A stretch of 32,681 bases of DNA from a virus. Numbering within the stretch: the first letter of the stretch is position 1; each line of letters opens with the position of its first letter. The stretch is from IMG/VR virus record IMGVR_UViG_3300033148_003329, positions 1 through 32,681 of that record, one strand, 5' to 3'. The notes under the pieces were generated by a model, which was not told the origin of the DNA, ran no database searches, and saw only the letters and a list, made by a program, of their open reading frames with translations. Both the position numbers and the translations under genes were made by a program. Shown piece by piece: positions 7,486 to 15,381 of this stretch.

Positions 7486-7769
7486 TGACACATTAGACAC
7501 GTCAGGCAAAGGATAGTGCTATGGGTGACGAGAACGAACAGAACGAAAATCTCCGTGAGATTAAGTTCAACGTAGTGGACGAGGACGGCAGTTCGATTGA
7601 AACGTCGGAGGACAATAACGCCTCTGATGACACGGCGAATGCCGCTGGCGAGTCCACTGATGACGAACAGACCGATGACACGAAGGCCGAAGGAACGTCG
7701 GAGGAGTCAGAAGACGAATCCGATGACACGGCGGATGGCCAGGAGACGTCGGAGTTCGATTGGGACGCT
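7450..7769 (+). repeat. Diverged GATGACAC repeats across a gene junction
   Basis: The octamer GATGACAC occurs at 7450, 7484, 7626, 7674 and 7722. The first two copies belong to 22-base units (7450-7471 and 7484-7505) that differ at three positions; the second lies mostly in the gap between two genes. The last three are exactly 48 bases apart and encode 16-residue acidic units beginning DDTANAAG, DDTKAEGT and DDTADGQE. ACGTCGGAG recurs at 7602, 7695 and 7744. Confidence 0.7.
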
Positions 7770-8510
7770 GAGTTTGAGAAGGCTGAACTGTCCGGACAGT
7801 ACCCGAACAAGGCCGACGTGTTCCGGGCTGTTAAGGAGAAGGAGCAGGCCGTAACTCAGCTTCAGCAGGAGAATGCGGAGCTTCGGAATATCTTTGCCGA
7901 ATTTGCCCGCAAGCAGGGGCAGGAACGCCCTGATCGAACCGAGAAGCCACCGGAATTCGATCCGGAGGCATTCATAGAACAGTTCCAAACCGACCCTCAA
8001 GCCGCCTTACGTTCTCAGGGCGTCGTGACTATTGACCAGTTGAAGGAGGTCTTGGTGCCACTTGCCGGGGCGCTGACGAATCTACAGCGCAACGACGTGG
8101 CGGTCAAGATGTCCGGCATTTTCGATGGCTACGAAGACCTGAAGGATGTGGCCGAGTTTATCCGCACCACGAAACCTGCAAAGGGACAACCCTACGCTCT
8201 CCCTGCGAAGGGTGTCAATCCTCGCCTGGATCGCATGTTGGCGGTCATTGAGGAGTTCGAGCTTCAGGGCTCACCCAAGACGGTTTTGAAGACTGCGTAC
8301 AAGCTCACCGAGGACGGTTCAGGGTTCAGTGATTCGCGGGACAACAAGGAACCGGAGCACCGGAAGGTTCCGGAGTCTCGCAAGCGTAACGCAAAAACAT
8401 CTCCGGTCAGTAAGCCGAAGGGCAAGCCGGGCGGAGAACCTGACTTTTCAACTATGACTCCCAAGGAAATCAAAGCCTGGTCAAAGGCCAATAATCGTTG
8501 GCGTGGCTGA
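7521..8510 (+). CDS. Putative capsid scaffolding protein
   Basis: A 329-residue protein with ATG 7521 behind AAAGGA. It has a strongly acidic, repetitive N-terminus (residues 1-75, many Asp, Glu, Ser and Thr), a predicted coiled coil (about 95-130, EKEQAVTQLQQENAELRNIF), a helical middle (TIDQLKEVLVPLAGAL) and a basic C-terminal tail (KVPESRKRNAKTSPVSKPKG), and no cysteine. Charge polarity, coiled coil and location immediately upstream of the major capsid gene fit a scaffold, which guides prohead assembly and leaves before maturation. The basic tail would contact the capsid, as in P22 scaffold. No protease domain is visible. Confidence 0.8.
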   Translation: MGDENEQNENLREIKFNVVDEDGSSIETSEDNNASDDTANAAGESTDDEQTDDTKAEGTSEESEDESDDTADGQETSEFDWDAEFEKAELSGQYPNKADVFRAVKEKEQAVTQLQQENAELRNIFAEFARKQGQERPDRTEKPPEFDPEAFIEQFQTDPQAALRSQGVVTIDQLKEVLVPLAGALTNLQRNDVAVKMSGIFDGYEDLKDVAEFIRTTKPAKGQPYALPAKGVNPRLDRMLAVIEEFELQGSPKTVLKTAYKLTEDGSGFSDSRDNKEPEHRKVPESRKRNAKTSPVSKPKGKPGGEPDFSTMTPKEIKAWSKANNRWRG

Positions 8511-8551
8511 GGCGATTTCGGTAGCGGTGTCATGGCGATAAGGAGATAAAC

Positions 8552-9847
8552 ATGACATGGGCTGATGATTATTATGCTGCCACAAACGATGTTACCGTCG
8601 CAAACCTAGGCGTCTCCTGGACATACTACATCAAAAAGTTCCTCGACACTCAGAGGAACGCCGTAGTGATGTCCACGCTGGGTCAGCCGACCCCGCTGCC
8701 TAGGGGTGAGGGTAAGACCGTACAGTGGCACCGCTACTGCAAGTTGGCCGCGAGTGTATCCGGGTCGCATTTGACCGAATCGGTTAATCCGGATGCAACT
8801 ACGTTTACAATGCAGGCCCTGACTGCTTCGATGGAGGAGTTTGGTGCCTTCGCAAAGTTGTCCACAATGCTGTCGATGACTTCGCTTGATAAAAGTGGTG
8901 AAGGCGTCGCAGATATGTTCGGCAAACATGCGGCTGAGGTTATGGACCTTCTTCTGCATCAAGAGGTGGCTGCGAACAGCGGCCGCATTCTGAGGGCAGA
9001 TATAGACGCGACCAAGACCTTCAAGGGTACGGTCGATGCAGGCAGTACGTCGACTACTATGGTCGATGCCGCTTTGACGAGCAACACCAATTACGGGGAC
9101 GCCAACGACGATCTGAACCAGTCGATTGTGACGATGCTCACTGGTACCAGCGCGGGTCAGTCGCGCCCCGTGACGGACTATGTTGCCTCAAGCGGTACGT
9201 GTACGGTTTCACCGGCCTGGGACGTTACTCCAGTTGCCGGCGATACGTATGAGGTGACTTCTCTGGACGGCATCGTATCCGGCGATGACATCAGTTACGA
9301 GAACTTGCTCCGTGGGCATACCCTCCTCGAGGAACAGGGTGCCGAGCCGGACAACCATGGTTTCTTCACCGCTGTTGTTGGACCCTGGGAGGCCGAGGCC
9401 ATCGCGACGGACACTCACTGGGTGAATATTAACACCTACCAACAGGGAGCCAAGGGCATCTACAAGAACGAACTCGGCCGACTCGCCGGGTTCCGCTTCT
9501 TGCGTGAGACGGTGCCCTTCCGGTGTCCGATCACTACGATCGGGACTGCCGGATCGTCGTACGGTATTGGTGCCAACGACATAGCCAACTCCGCGTACAC
9601 GAACTATTCCTCCAGCGGCGGGGTCACCGTGATTCCGCTGATGGGTAGGAATGCGTTCGGTATCACGACGTTCGCCAACAAGGGTTTGCGGGATACACCG
9701 CAGTTGCGGATGACGACTCCGGGACCGCATTCGACGGATCAGCCGTTGAAGCGTTTCTCGACTATGGGCTGGCAGCAGCCTGCGATCGCGAAGGGCCTGG
9801 AGCCGCGCCACTGCATTAACCTGGTTGTGTTCAACACCGCTGCTTAG
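8552..9847 (+). CDS. Major capsid protein, N4-gp56-like, with inserted beta domain
   Basis: A 431-residue protein with the strong ribosome binding site AAGGAGATAAAC before ATG 8552, as expected for the most abundant virion protein. Features like those of N4-gp56-family capsid proteins (HK97 fold) are GKTVQWHRYCKLAAS (residues 54-68), a Leu-Thr-Glu segment (LTESVNPDATTFTMQ, 74-88), MEEFGAFAKLS, and the C-terminal block with GFFTAVVGPWEAEAI (270-284), KNELGRLAGFRFLRET (305-320). Residues about 157-240 (AGSTSTTMVDAAL, GTSAGQSRPVTDY, AGDTYEV) look like a small beta domain inserted in the shell fold, perhaps exposed on the surface. No signal peptide. Confidence 0.85.
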   Translation: MTWADDYYAATNDVTVANLGVSWTYYIKKFLDTQRNAVVMSTLGQPTPLPRGEGKTVQWHRYCKLAASVSGSHLTESVNPDATTFTMQALTASMEEFGAFAKLSTMLSMTSLDKSGEGVADMFGKHAAEVMDLLLHQEVAANSGRILRADIDATKTFKGTVDAGSTSTTMVDAALTSNTNYGDANDDLNQSIVTMLTGTSAGQSRPVTDYVASSGTCTVSPAWDVTPVAGDTYEVTSLDGIVSGDDISYENLLRGHTLLEEQGAEPDNHGFFTAVVGPWEAEAIATDTHWVNINTYQQGAKGIYKNELGRLAGFRFLRETVPFRCPITTIGTAGSSYGIGANDIANSAYTNYSSSGGVTVIPLMGRNAFGITTFANKGLRDTPQLRMTTPGPHSTDQPLKRFSTMGWQQPAIAKGLEPRHCINLVVFNTAA

Positions 9848-9870
9848 GCGGCTGGCATTGTATAGAACCG

Positions 9871-9896
9871 CCTGGGGCAGGTAACACTGCCCCGGG
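9871..9896 (+). other. Strong RNA hairpin after the capsid gene
   Basis: CCTGGGGCAG (9871-9880) pairs with CTGCCCCGGG (9887-9896) through ten pairs including one G-T, with a six-base loop GTAACA. It lies 24 bases after the capsid stop. No T-run follows, so it is not a classic intrinsic terminator. It could stabilise or process capsid mRNA, or weaken read-through (inference). Confidence 0.6.
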
Positions 9897-9920
9897 TCAC
9901 TAATCAGTCAGGAGAATTCA

Positions 9921-10145
9921 GTGCCCAGTTACGATTTCAGATGTCCGGTTTGTGGAGAGATGGCAGAGGAGTTCTTTCTGTCCTACAAAAACAAGAAGGT
10001 TCCGGACTGTCCTACGTGCGGGGTGACTATGGAACAGGTGCATGTAAAACCACCGGCCATGTACATGCCTCCGGATTTCAGCCAAATGGCTCCCAATCAG
10101 GCGGAGATTGACATGAAACATGATGGATCGTGGTGCGGACGATGA
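9921..10145 (+). CDS. FmdB-like zinc-ribbon protein
   Basis: A 74-residue protein with GTG 9921 behind CAGGAG. It starts MPSYDFRCPVCG and has a second CPTCG after about 19 residues, so two CxxC pairs can bind one zinc ion. The form M-P-x-Y-D-F-R-C-x-x-C-G matches the FmdB-type zinc ribbon, small proteins thought to act as regulators or folding factors. The C-terminus is Pro/Met-rich (KPPAMYMPPDFSQM). Its stop overlaps the next start (ATGA). Between the capsid and neck genes it may be a virion or chaperone-like component, but its role in phage is not established. Confidence 0.75.
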   Translation: MPSYDFRCPVCGEMAEEFFLSYKNKKVPDCPTCGVTMEQVHVKPPAMYMPPDFSQMAPNQAEIDMKHDGSWCGR

Positions 10146-10813
10146 CAATCACAGAACTGATAGGTTGGTACGTACTGCAGGCGCGTCGACTGAAGTTGAC
10201 CGAGAATTTGGAGCCAGACGACCAACGGGAGTTTGTGGATACTGCGGTGCGCATGGGAATACAGCAGTTCTGGAACCGGCATTCATGGACTTTTCGCTTT
10301 AAGGACTATGAGCTAGACGTGTCGGCCGGAACGGAGCGGTTTGCGCTTCCCGACGAGTGTGTCGGCATTCGCTCAATTCGCGAGAAGACGAGCCTCACAG
10401 GCTTCCGTTTAACCTACCTGCCGAAGGAAGTGTTTGATACGAAGTTTCCGAGGCCGCTGACTCAGACCAATGATCGGCCGGTTTACTACACAGCCTACGA
10501 GAGTGACGGTACGCTCTATGCGAAGTTCTTTCCAGTTCCCAACGTCTCGACGGTTTACCTGGACATCATGTTGGACAAACTGGAGGATGAGCAGTCGATT
10601 CCGGCGCGGTCGCTAGCGGCGCTGAAAGCCACCGTGGACACGTTTCTGTTCCAGCCGGGGACGGCCCAAATGGAGAGTACGGTTAGAATTGCTCACAAGG
10701 AAGTTATGGAACTAATGCGGACGGATTCGCCGAACAAGAGCACTCCGTTCGAGATCATAGGCGATGCGCAACTCAAAGTGGAGACTTTCCGACCATGGCT
10801 AGTATCAGACTAA
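10142..10813 (+). CDS. Putative head-tail adaptor (neck protein 1), cytoplasmic type
   Basis: A 223-residue protein from ATG 10142, overlapping the previous stop as ATGA. GTG 10130 is also in frame and would add four residues. The order of elements resembles adaptors bound below the portal: an N-terminal helical part (LEPDDQREFVDTAVRMGIQQ, then FWNRHSWTFR), a beta segment ending in RFALPDECVGIRSIR, a central GFRLTYLPKEVFDTKFP, a RPVYYTAYESDGTLYAKFFP segment, and a C-terminal helix. These adaptors extend the portal and close the head after packaging. No signal peptide is present, in contrast to the next gene. The family call is from pattern memory. Confidence 0.65.
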   Translation: MTITELIGWYVLQARRLKLTENLEPDDQREFVDTAVRMGIQQFWNRHSWTFRFKDYELDVSAGTERFALPDECVGIRSIREKTSLTGFRLTYLPKEVFDTKFPRPLTQTNDRPVYYTAYESDGTLYAKFFPVPNVSTVYLDIMLDKLEDEQSIPARSLAALKATVDTFLFQPGTAQMESTVRIAHKEVMELMRTDSPNKSTPFEIIGDAQLKVETFRPWLVSD

Positions 10814-11424
10814 TCATAGCAGCATTGGTGCTGACAGGCATCGCGGCCGCTTCTGACTTATCGGATCTTCGCGATCATGTTTACAGAGGGTTGACCATGA
10901 GCGCGAGCGGGGTGGCACAGCTCAATACCACTAGCGTGGATTCATTGATCGGCCTGACTTGTCGGGATTTCCATTTGAGCTACCCCGATGCTTTGGTGAA
11001 GCTCGATACGATATCGCTTTTGCCTGGAGTGCTGAACTACGCCCTGAATGATGATGTTCTGGATGTTCCCGGCATTAATCCTATCACGTTCTGCTGCTAC
11101 ATAGATTCCACTCGAATCAATCCGGGGACAAAAGTCGCTGTGCCACTACATCCAATTACTTCCGACGAGTGGTATTTGAAGACGATTGCGGAGCCAAATG
11201 CAAGCGCCCCGGACGTAAAGGACGATAAGCAGTACGCATTCACAGCCGGGGGGAGGCTGTTTGTCTATCCCGTTACGCGATTCGATGACATGTTGATTCT
11301 TGAATATCGGGCAGTGCAGCCAGTCATGGACGACACCACGACATTCCAGATTCATCAGGCATACTACGAGAAATTCATTCAGGCAGTGATAGCAAAGGCG
11401 CGCGACAAACTGGGCCTGAATTAG
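10795..11424 (+). CDS. Putative second neck protein carrying a Sec signal peptide
   Basis: A 209-residue protein starting at ATG 10795 inside the previous gene (19-base overlap). The first 19 residues, MASIRLIIAALVLTGIAAA, form a signal peptide with an alanine-rich cleavage site before SDLSD. What follows reads like a neck adaptor of the same general class as the upstream gene: first helix DLSDLRDHVYRGL, then a second helix, a phrase VKLDTISLLPGVLNYAL that resembles 'dtit...g...Y.lp' of such proteins, and GGRLFVYPVTRFDDMLILEY. An internal ATG at 10897 with AGAGGG six bases before it could give a form without signal peptide, but it would lose the first helix. Three mature cysteines. Confidence 0.6.
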   Translation: MASIRLIIAALVLTGIAAASDLSDLRDHVYRGLTMSASGVAQLNTTSVDSLIGLTCRDFHLSYPDALVKLDTISLLPGVLNYALNDDVLDVPGINPITFCCYIDSTRINPGTKVAVPLHPITSDEWYLKTIAEPNASAPDVKDDKQYAFTAGGRLFVYPVTRFDDMLILEYRAVQPVMDDTTTFQIHQAYYEKFIQAVIAKARDKLGLN

Positions 11425-11435
11425 GGAGTGAAACC

Positions 11436-11603
11436 ATGAAGGCAGCGACGCGGTGGGATTATCCAAGCAAGAAACTGGTCAGAGAAGGCATGGTTGCGGT
11501 GGCTCTCAGGTACGGCCATGCCCTTCGGGTGTCGGTGGGCGGGTTTCTGTACAAACGCCAGGCGCTGTATTTCATGGCCAACCTGAGAGGGTTGATAAAG
11601 TGA
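11436..11603 (+). CDS. Small basic hypothetical protein (55 aa)
   Basis: ATG 11436 follows GGGAGTG, and the frame ends with TGA at 11601-11603, overlapping the GTG start of the tail hub gene (GTGA). The 55 residues are basic and aromatic (MKAATRWDYPSKKLVREGM, then GGFLYKRQALYFM) without acidic stretches or signal peptide. Clear ribosome binding site, tight coupling on both sides and an absence of other reading frames here support a real gene. I do not recognise the family; small connector or regulatory proteins occur at this place in other short-tailed phages. Confidence 0.6.
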   Translation: MKAATRWDYPSKKLVREGMVAVALRYGHALRVSVGGFLYKRQALYFMANLRGLIK

Positions 11604-14590
11604 TCTGCCGTTTCCTGACAGCCCTGATTCTCATTGCCGCTTCGGTGACGGCTCAGATCAATTTGACCGCTCCCGGCGTAGAGGGGATGATCTCTAACGC
11701 GGATCTCCGGCCGGGGCAGATGCGGTATTGTCTGAACATTGATGCCTGGTCAAGGCCGGGGTTTTTGCAGCGTCGTCAGGGCCTACAGCACTACGGAGCG
11801 ACGCAGAGGTCGGTGACGGGCTTTCATGCCATGTTTGACCCGTACTGGAACCGCAAGTTGGTGGTGGGGGTCAGTGACTCGCTGTACACTTACTACAATT
11901 CGGGTCAGGTGGTGGCTAACGTAGTTGGTCAGTTATTGGTATCGGATACATTTAGAACGGAGGTCGTGAATGGTGTCGCTGGTTATAGCTTTCCCCACCA
12001 GGATGCCCACCACGACTGGACCGTTTCTGATCTAGGGCTAATTCACTGCGATGGCAAAACCCTCCCGATGTTGCTGACCATGACCAGCCTCTTCAAACAT
12101 AATGATTCGACGCAAGATACGGTAGGTTATGGACCGAGGGTGTTGCCGTTGGGCCTACCGGCACCAGGTCAGTTACTGGCGGGCAACTCCGGCATCGGTG
12201 GCCCCTTGATTGGCGATTATGTGTATGCCTATGCTTTTCTCGATACAGCTACGGCTAGCGGCGATTCAACAGGCCCCCTCGGTATTCAATCTGCGCCTGT
12301 AAGTTTAGTGGGTCAGTGTGCCTACTTAACGCAGTTTGATAAGTACGTGCATGATACTGGTGCCGCCGGAGATATGGGGCCGCTTATTATCGCTCGCAGG
12401 CGAGTTGGCAGTAGGGATGAATGGGCCGTGATCGATACATTATTCCTTGCTGGCCCACCATACGCTCGGCGAGTTTTTGCATACAGTGTTAAGAAAACAT
12501 GGATGAATAATCCCCATGACGAACAGGATTATGACAACACTCATGCTTATAGCATTGCCCTGGCCGATTGGGACTTCCTTGAGGGCGATTCGGTGTGGGA
12601 TTCGATCTTAGTAGATTTTTCAGCTGGTGATACTATCGGGAGTCAGTGTACTGACTGTTACGCCGGACAGCATTCACGAGATTCGCTGACGACATACATG
12701 ACCGAATTGTTCAACGATATGCCTATCACCGGGGACTCGATTATCGCCATTAAGTCTGGGTACTCGGTTGTGATTTACAACGGCGAGAACAAAGAAGATT
12801 CGTTTTCAGTACATGGGGATAATGTAGCAACATCCCCCGGAGGGTATAGTTACCCGTATTACTACGGTCCCGTGCGGATGACTTATGACAGTGTTGGTGC
12901 AACTAGCCCACCGCTTATCTACCTCGATACCATGTCCGATACCCCGGTGGTTTTGTTTGATGCCAGCCGGGTTTCTGATGCCATTCATGCTCCCGGCCAA
13001 CTCTTTGCCGACAGCTTGGCGGCTGGGTACGGTACTCTTGATGGTTATCATGCTTACGACGACAGCACATATTATGTAGCATACAGTTACTACGATCCCC
13101 TGACGGGGTTGGAATCGCCGCGTGGCCCTATCCTTGCCGTGGAGTTGGTCGATGGGCTTTCTGGCGATACGGCTCAATTCCGATCTCTAACTACCGGTGT
13201 TCCTGCAAGTGGCCGCCCGACGTGGATCAGGTTCCAGCAAACCGCCTGCCAGAGTACCATCTTCGGTGCCGGTGACACTCTGATTTGGTATGCTCTGTAT
13301 GACATCAGGACCGAAGGGACCTCCCAGACGATTGTCTGGGGTGGTTGGCCGGATTATGCTGTGGCGTCGAATCTTTCTCCCGACAGCATCAAGACGGACA
13401 CGCTTTACGATTATCAAATGGCGTGGAATGCGGCTGGGGATCAGATTTCCCACCGTGTTTGGGACAACCAGTTAATGTTTGAGGATATTGCTTGGTGTTA
13501 TGGCCGTTTCTGGGGGATCTATCAGAACCGGCTCTATTACTCTGGAATCAATGACCCGGCTGATTGGAGTCCTTACGAGTTCCTGCGTATCGATGAGGGT
13601 GTTGACGACGAATTGGTAGCGGTCAGAGAAGTCGGTGGGCAACTGTACGTATTCAAGCACCGCTCTATCTGGACCGTGACCGGTAGTGACCCTCAATATG
13701 ATATGTACGTCGAGCCGTACCTGACGGGAATCGGGGTAGCATCGATTAAGGCCATGAGGAACCATCGAGCCGACCTGTATTTCCTAACTCCGGATGCTCA
13801 GTTTTGGTCTTTGCGGCAGGGTGAGCTATCGGGCTTGGTAGCAGATCGAATGGATTCTCTATTCGACATCAGTGGTATCGGTACGTATCGCAAGGTCGTG
13901 GATTACGGTAGGGTAGTACCTTTTAACGACAAAATCATGGTGGTCAATGATTCGACATCAGAAGAACTCGTGTACCAGATTGACCCCGGTGTTTGGGTCC
14001 CAGAAGTCTACTCGTCATTCACACCTATGGGATCGTTCTATTATGATTCGTCACAGACTATCTCGGGGTTTGGATCAAGCCATATTCTCTGGGATTCGGC
14101 GGGGAAACCACTTATGCGAGAATACGTGTCTGACACCGTTCGCCAAGACCAATCGGGGACCACGGCTTTCGCGGCGGAATTTTACTTGGGCGGCGATGGT
14201 CAGAGATATTGGCAGGCAACGGCGCTCGGGATAGAACTGAAGGCGGACCATGACCGCAACTGGCTTCGGTACTCGCTCCGAGACCAAGACAGTGAGTTGG
14301 CTACTGATTCTCTGTATATCAAACTGAAGGATACTTGGCGACTATTGAATTGGTCCTTGTCTCCGGAGCAGGGGACGGATTTGTACCTACGGCTGTACTC
14401 TCCAGCGGCTGATTCGGTGAATTACTATCTGCATGGCAGTCCCGGTCCGGGCGACAGCACTTTGACCACAAAGGTTTGTCGGAATGCTTTCGTGATTGAT
14501 CGGTTGCGGGTTGGTCTCAGGGATATGGGCAAACCAATTCAGGTTGGCACGGGTGATGATGTTGACGAGGAAGTTGGGGGTGGATCGTGA
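11600..14590 (+). CDS. Tail hub/stabilisation protein, beta-propeller-like, with Sec signal peptide
   Basis: A 996-residue protein starting at GTG 11600 (GAGAGG upstream, GTGA overlap). It begins MICRFLTALILIAASVTA then QINLT, a signal peptide with a good VTA/Q cleavage site. The mature start (PGVEGMISNADLRPGQM, NIDAWSRPG, RRQGLQHYG) and a later block (GRFWGIYQNRLYYSGINDP near residue 635, FKHRSIWTVTGSD near 683, GIGVASIKAM, LYFLTPD) match the repeated pattern of phage tail proteins that plug the neck, of the P22 gp10 type. Such proteins form the tail below the adaptor. About eight cysteines are in the mature part. It has no membrane segment beyond the signal. The signal peptide is unusual for this family. 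Confidence 0.72.
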   Translation: MICRFLTALILIAASVTAQINLTAPGVEGMISNADLRPGQMRYCLNIDAWSRPGFLQRRQGLQHYGATQRSVTGFHAMFDPYWNRKLVVGVSDSLYTYYNSGQVVANVVGQLLVSDTFRTEVVNGVAGYSFPHQDAHHDWTVSDLGLIHCDGKTLPMLLTMTSLFKHNDSTQDTVGYGPRVLPLGLPAPGQLLAGNSGIGGPLIGDYVYAYAFLDTATASGDSTGPLGIQSAPVSLVGQCAYLTQFDKYVHDTGAAGDMGPLIIARRRVGSRDEWAVIDTLFLAGPPYARRVFAYSVKKTWMNNPHDEQDYDNTHAYSIALADWDFLEGDSVWDSILVDFSAGDTIGSQCTDCYAGQHSRDSLTTYMTELFNDMPITGDSIIAIKSGYSVVIYNGENKEDSFSVHGDNVATSPGGYSYPYYYGPVRMTYDSVGATSPPLIYLDTMSDTPVVLFDASRVSDAIHAPGQLFADSLAAGYGTLDGYHAYDDSTYYVAYSYYDPLTGLESPRGPILAVELVDGLSGDTAQFRSLTTGVPASGRPTWIRFQQTACQSTIFGAGDTLIWYALYDIRTEGTSQTIVWGGWPDYAVASNLSPDSIKTDTLYDYQMAWNAAGDQISHRVWDNQLMFEDIAWCYGRFWGIYQNRLYYSGINDPADWSPYEFLRIDEGVDDELVAVREVGGQLYVFKHRSIWTVTGSDPQYDMYVEPYLTGIGVASIKAMRNHRADLYFLTPDAQFWSLRQGELSGLVADRMDSLFDISGIGTYRKVVDYGRVVPFNDKIMVVNDSTSEELVYQIDPGVWVPEVYSSFTPMGSFYYDSSQTISGFGSSHILWDSAGKPLMREYVSDTVRQDQSGTTAFAAEFYLGGDGQRYWQATALGIELKADHDRNWLRYSLRDQDSELATDSLYIKLKDTWRLLNWSLSPEQGTDLYLRLYSPAADSVNYYLHGSPGPGDSTLTTKVCRNAFVIDRLRVGLRDMGKPIQVGTGDDVDEEVGGGS

Positions 14591-15372
14591 GCATATTCAA
14601 GAAAATCATTGTTGGTACGATTACGGTCGCTCTGGGACTGCTAATCTTACTTTTCGGCTGTATGTGGCTGGACGTTCATGCGGGGGAAGCTCCAATTGTT
14701 AGTAATAGAGTAGCGGAGATACCGGGTGATACGCTTGTTCGTATTATGGGCCGAGGGGCAATAGGTCCCCAGCTGGATAGTTCGAGTCAACAGCCAGGAA
14801 TGTTCAGGGGGGCATCCGGGGGTCCGCTGCCCGAGGGAATGGGACCTGTGTGGGGGCCTGAGTATCTATATGATTCTACTCGCAGGAAAGAAACGAATTT
14901 TCGTGGTCCGCTGCCCGAGGGAATGGGTTTGTGGCAGGCGCGACAATCAAGGAAGTATGATTCGTATTCGGCGAGACGGCCCATGTCCCGAGACCAATTA
15001 GATGCTCTCGGTATGAGTGTAGAAGATTATCGACAGTGGATGATTTCATTACAGCCCTACGACCCAAATCGACGGCGGACAAATGCGTACCGTGCTGATG
15101 GTACTATTCTTGGCCAGTCCCCGGAACGGATGGCTATGCGGACGGTCGTGATCGATAGTGTGCAATTCGATGATGACAGTCTGGCGACGATCACACTTAA
15201 CCGGGTGCCGACGAATACGCAGCGTCGGACCGCTCCGACTTCAAGCGACAAGATTACGGTCGGTGGACCGTTTACGATAGAAGATTACAACGAGACGACG
15301 GGGATCGTGACAGTGAAGGCTCTGTTCGCAGCCGGATCAACGTATGTTACGGTGTCGCTGAACGTTCAATAG
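14587..15372 (+). CDS. Membrane-targeted or exported protein of the tail module
   Basis: A 261-residue protein from GTG 14587, overlapping the hub stop (GTGA). Residues 1-33 hold a basic start and a long hydrophobic core (MSIFKKIIVGTITVALGLL then ILLFGCMWLDVHAGEA). Three outcomes are possible: cleavage at VHA/GE, lipid attachment at the cysteine in LLFGC, or a retained anchor. The middle is Gly/Pro-rich with two copies of GPLPEGMG 28 residues apart. The C-terminal part (residues 175-261) is beta-rich (TITLNRVPTN, ITVGGPFTIEDY, STYVTVSLNVQ) and could be a small trimeric or beta-sandwich domain. Function unknown. Location behind the hub suggests a tail component. Confidence 0.65.
   Translation: MSIFKKIIVGTITVALGLLILLFGCMWLDVHAGEAPIVSNRVAEIPGDTLVRIMGRGAIGPQLDSSSQQPGMFRGASGGPLPEGMGPVWGPEYLYDSTRRKETNFRGPLPEGMGLWQARQSRKYDSYSARRPMSRDQLDALGMSVEDYRQWMISLQPYDPNRRRTNAYRADGTILGQSPERMAMRTVVIDSVQFDDDSLATITLNRVPTNTQRRTAPTSSDKITVGGPFTIEDYNETTGIVTVKALFAAGSTYVTVSLNVQ
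14821..14927 (+). repeat. Pair of exact 23-bp direct repeats inside the tail-module gene
   Basis: The 23 bases at 14821-14843 recur exactly at 14905-14927, 84 bases (28 codons) apart. They encode GPLPEGMG in both copies. Exact identity at the DNA level suggests a recent duplication or repair between copies. Confidence 0.8.
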
Positions 15373-15381
15373 GAGGCGATC

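Noticed and set aside
7597-7854. Arg-rich frame inside the scaffold gene
   Set aside because: Produced by the acidic repeats read in another frame; not a nucleoid or protamine-like protein.
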